Part shown: positions 62,926 to 64,000 of the stretch, piece by piece | How the letters are laid out: every line of letters begins with the position of its first letter | Position numbering within the stretch: position 1 is the first letter of the stretch | Assembly (NCBI GenBank): GCA_016220085.1 | Contig: JACRIN010000109.1 | Location: 59,157 to 123,156, forward strand | Source: Planctomycetota bacterium | GTDB lineage: Bacteria; Planctomycetota; UBA1135; GCA-002686595 | Reading direction: 5' to 3' | DNA: 64,000 nt | The notes under the pieces: model-generated | Databases searched by the model: none | The model's input: the letters and a program-made list of their open reading frames with translations, nothing else | Told to the model about the DNA's origin: nothing | Position numbers and translations under genes: made by a program

Positions 62926-64000
62926 ATGGAGCACGGCGAGTCACCGATCGATCCCGAAATGAGCTCGGAATCCCCCGAAGCGCTGCTCGCGCATTCGTCG
63001 TTCGTCCACGCGCTCGCGTCGCGCTTGGTGTTCGATCGCGCTGACGCGGAGGACATCGCGCAGGAGACGTGGGTGTCGTACCTGCGCTCGCGCCCCGACA
63101 CGACGCGGCCGCTGAAGGGCTGGTTCCGGCGCGTCGTCCAGAATCATGCGCTGCAACACCGGCGCGGTTCGGGTCGACGCGACGCGCGGGAGCAAGCGGT
63201 CGCTCGCCCCGAAGGCGTGCCGTCGACCGACGAGATCGTCGAACGCGAGACTGCGCGTCGCTCGGTGATCGAGTCGCTCGTCGTCCTGCGCGAGCCGTAT
63301 CGCACGACGATCCTGCTGCGCTTCTACGAAGACCTCTCGCCGGCGGAAGTCGCCGAGCGACTCGGCGTGCCGCTCGAGACGGTGCGCACGCGGTTGAAGC
63401 GCGGACTCGCGCTGTTGCGCGAGCGACTCGACGCTCGTTCGGGAGGCCGCGAGCAGTGGACGCTCGCCTTGCTGCCGTTGGCGGCGCCGCGCGGAGCGTC
63501 GTTCGAGGTCTCGCGGCAACTCGCGCGCGGCGCCGACGGTGCTTGGCGCGCCAAGCTCGCGGCGTTGCTCGGCGTGGTGCTGGTCGCGCTGTTCTTCGGC
63601 CGCTGGGTGCTCGACGACACGGGCGCGGTCGACGCGGCGCGCGCGGACTCCGCCGACGTCGCGAGCGCGTGGGCGAAGCCCGGCCCCGACGTCGCGCCGA
63701 CGCCGTACGCGGTTGGACGGTTGAGCGCCGCTCCGGAGCCGCGCGTCCAACCGTGGCGCGTCTCGGTCGTGCGCGACCTCGATCAACTCCCGCTCGCCGA
63801 CTTGGAGATCGACGTGCGCGTCGCCGGTCGCGAAGCCGAGCGACGACGGACCGACGAGCACGGACGCCTCGCGCTCGCTGTGCCGGTCGGCCGCGGCGTG
63901 CAGCTCGCCACCGCGGGATCCGATGAAGCGCTCGGGGGCGAGCTCGCGCTCGCGCCGGTCGAGACCGTCGACGACGAAGGAGCGATCGAGGCTCGCGACG
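62926..64000 (+). CDS. ECF sigma factor fused to a membrane segment and an outer domain (3' part outside window)
   Basis: 358 codons from an ATG at 62926 and still open at the window edge. Sigma region 2 at about 22-80 (FDRADAEDIAQETWVSYL ... LKGWFRRVVQNHALQHRR) and region 4 at about 110-168 (VLREPYRTTILLRFYEDLSPAEVAERLGVPLETVRTRLKRGLALLRERL) are both full. One membrane segment (about 211-228, LAALLGVVLVALFFGRWV) follows, then a Pro/Ala linker and a start of a carboxypeptidase-regulatory-like beta domain (about 280-330, LPLADLEIDVRVAGREAERRRTDEHGRLAL). Sigma part in the cytoplasm and sensor part outside would be one protein. Confidence 0.85.
   Translation, partial: MEHGESPIDPEMSSESPEALLAHSSFVHALASRLVFDRADAEDIAQETWVSYLRSRPDTTRPLKGWFRRVVQNHALQHRRGSGRRDAREQAVARPEGVPSTDEIVERETARRSVIESLVVLREPYRTTILLRFYEDLSPAEVAERLGVPLETVRTRLKRGLALLRERLDARSGGREQWTLALLPLAAPRGASFEVSRQLARGADGAWRAKLAALLGVVLVALFFGRWVLDDTGAVDAARADSADVASAWAKPGPDVAPTPYAVGRLSAAPEPRVQPWRVSVVRDLDQLPLADLEIDVRVAGREAERRRTDEHGRLALAVPVGRGVQLATAGSDEALGGELALAPVETVDDEGAIEARD

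Overview
This is a very GC-rich, densely packed bacterial chromosome segment with no phage or plasmid genes. The gene mix suggests a planctomycete-like organism, possibly of a deep-sea or heterotrophic high-GC lineage. The signs are a DUF1573 secreted protein, a Ser/Thr kinase paired with an ECF-type sigma factor, a second ECF sigma fused to a membrane anchor, FG-GAP and PKD-type secreted proteins, a HEAT-plus-vWA protein, a prenyltransferase-repeat membrane protein and many planctomycete-style hypothetical proteins. This assignment is an inference from gene content; no 16S gene is present. GTG and TTG starts and 4-bp GTGA/ATGA/TTGA stop-start overlaps are common.

Layout. 1-10 kb: a cut-off secreted protein, recQ, the ergothioneine pair egtB-egtD, a prenyltransferase-repeat protein that runs convergently into egtD, an alpha/beta-hydrolase lacking its serine, and a Ski2-type helicase. 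10-16 kb: a small protein, an FtsQ-like bitopic protein, two membrane proteins, rplM-rpsI and yebC. 15-24 kb: a receiver/degenerate-GGDEF protein, a double FHA-like protein, a PKD/propeller protein, the kinase-sigma pair, an M28 peptidase and an FG-GAP protein. 24-29 kb: ppdK, a lipoprotein and a DUF1573 protein.

28.7-38.5 kb is a long co-directional block: pilB-type ATPase, pilT, a second pilB-type ATPase, pilC, a histidine kinase and two DUF21-CBS (CNNM/CorC) membrane proteins. 38.5-42.7 kb holds small envelope proteins, an HTH-acidic-TM protein, an OmpA lipoprotein, a sulfatase-modifying-factor-like lipoprotein and ksgA. 42.9-46.6 kb is the dnaG-rpoD pair, with a T-rich terminator-like hairpin in its leader. 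46.7-57.8 kb holds a zinc-ribbon coiled-coil protein, an amidohydrolase, a YhcC-type radical SAM protein, selB, a cupin, an M28 peptidase, a long disordered membrane protein and a HEAT-vWA protein. 57.9-64 kb: tRNA-Pro(CGG), a roughly 0.9 kb gene-free stretch with a C-rich tandem repeat, rho with a roughly 280-residue disordered N-terminus, a GT-C-type membrane protein, and an ECF sigma factor that runs off the window.

The most unusual signal is a dispersed palindromic element of about 175 bp. Its ends read TAGCGGCCCGTTGAAAAA, and it sits exactly on stop codons: twice inside the pil block and once, truncated, between convergent selB and the cupin gene. It looks like a MITE inserted at CTAG with TA duplication, and its ends supply or overlap the stop codons of the adjoining genes.
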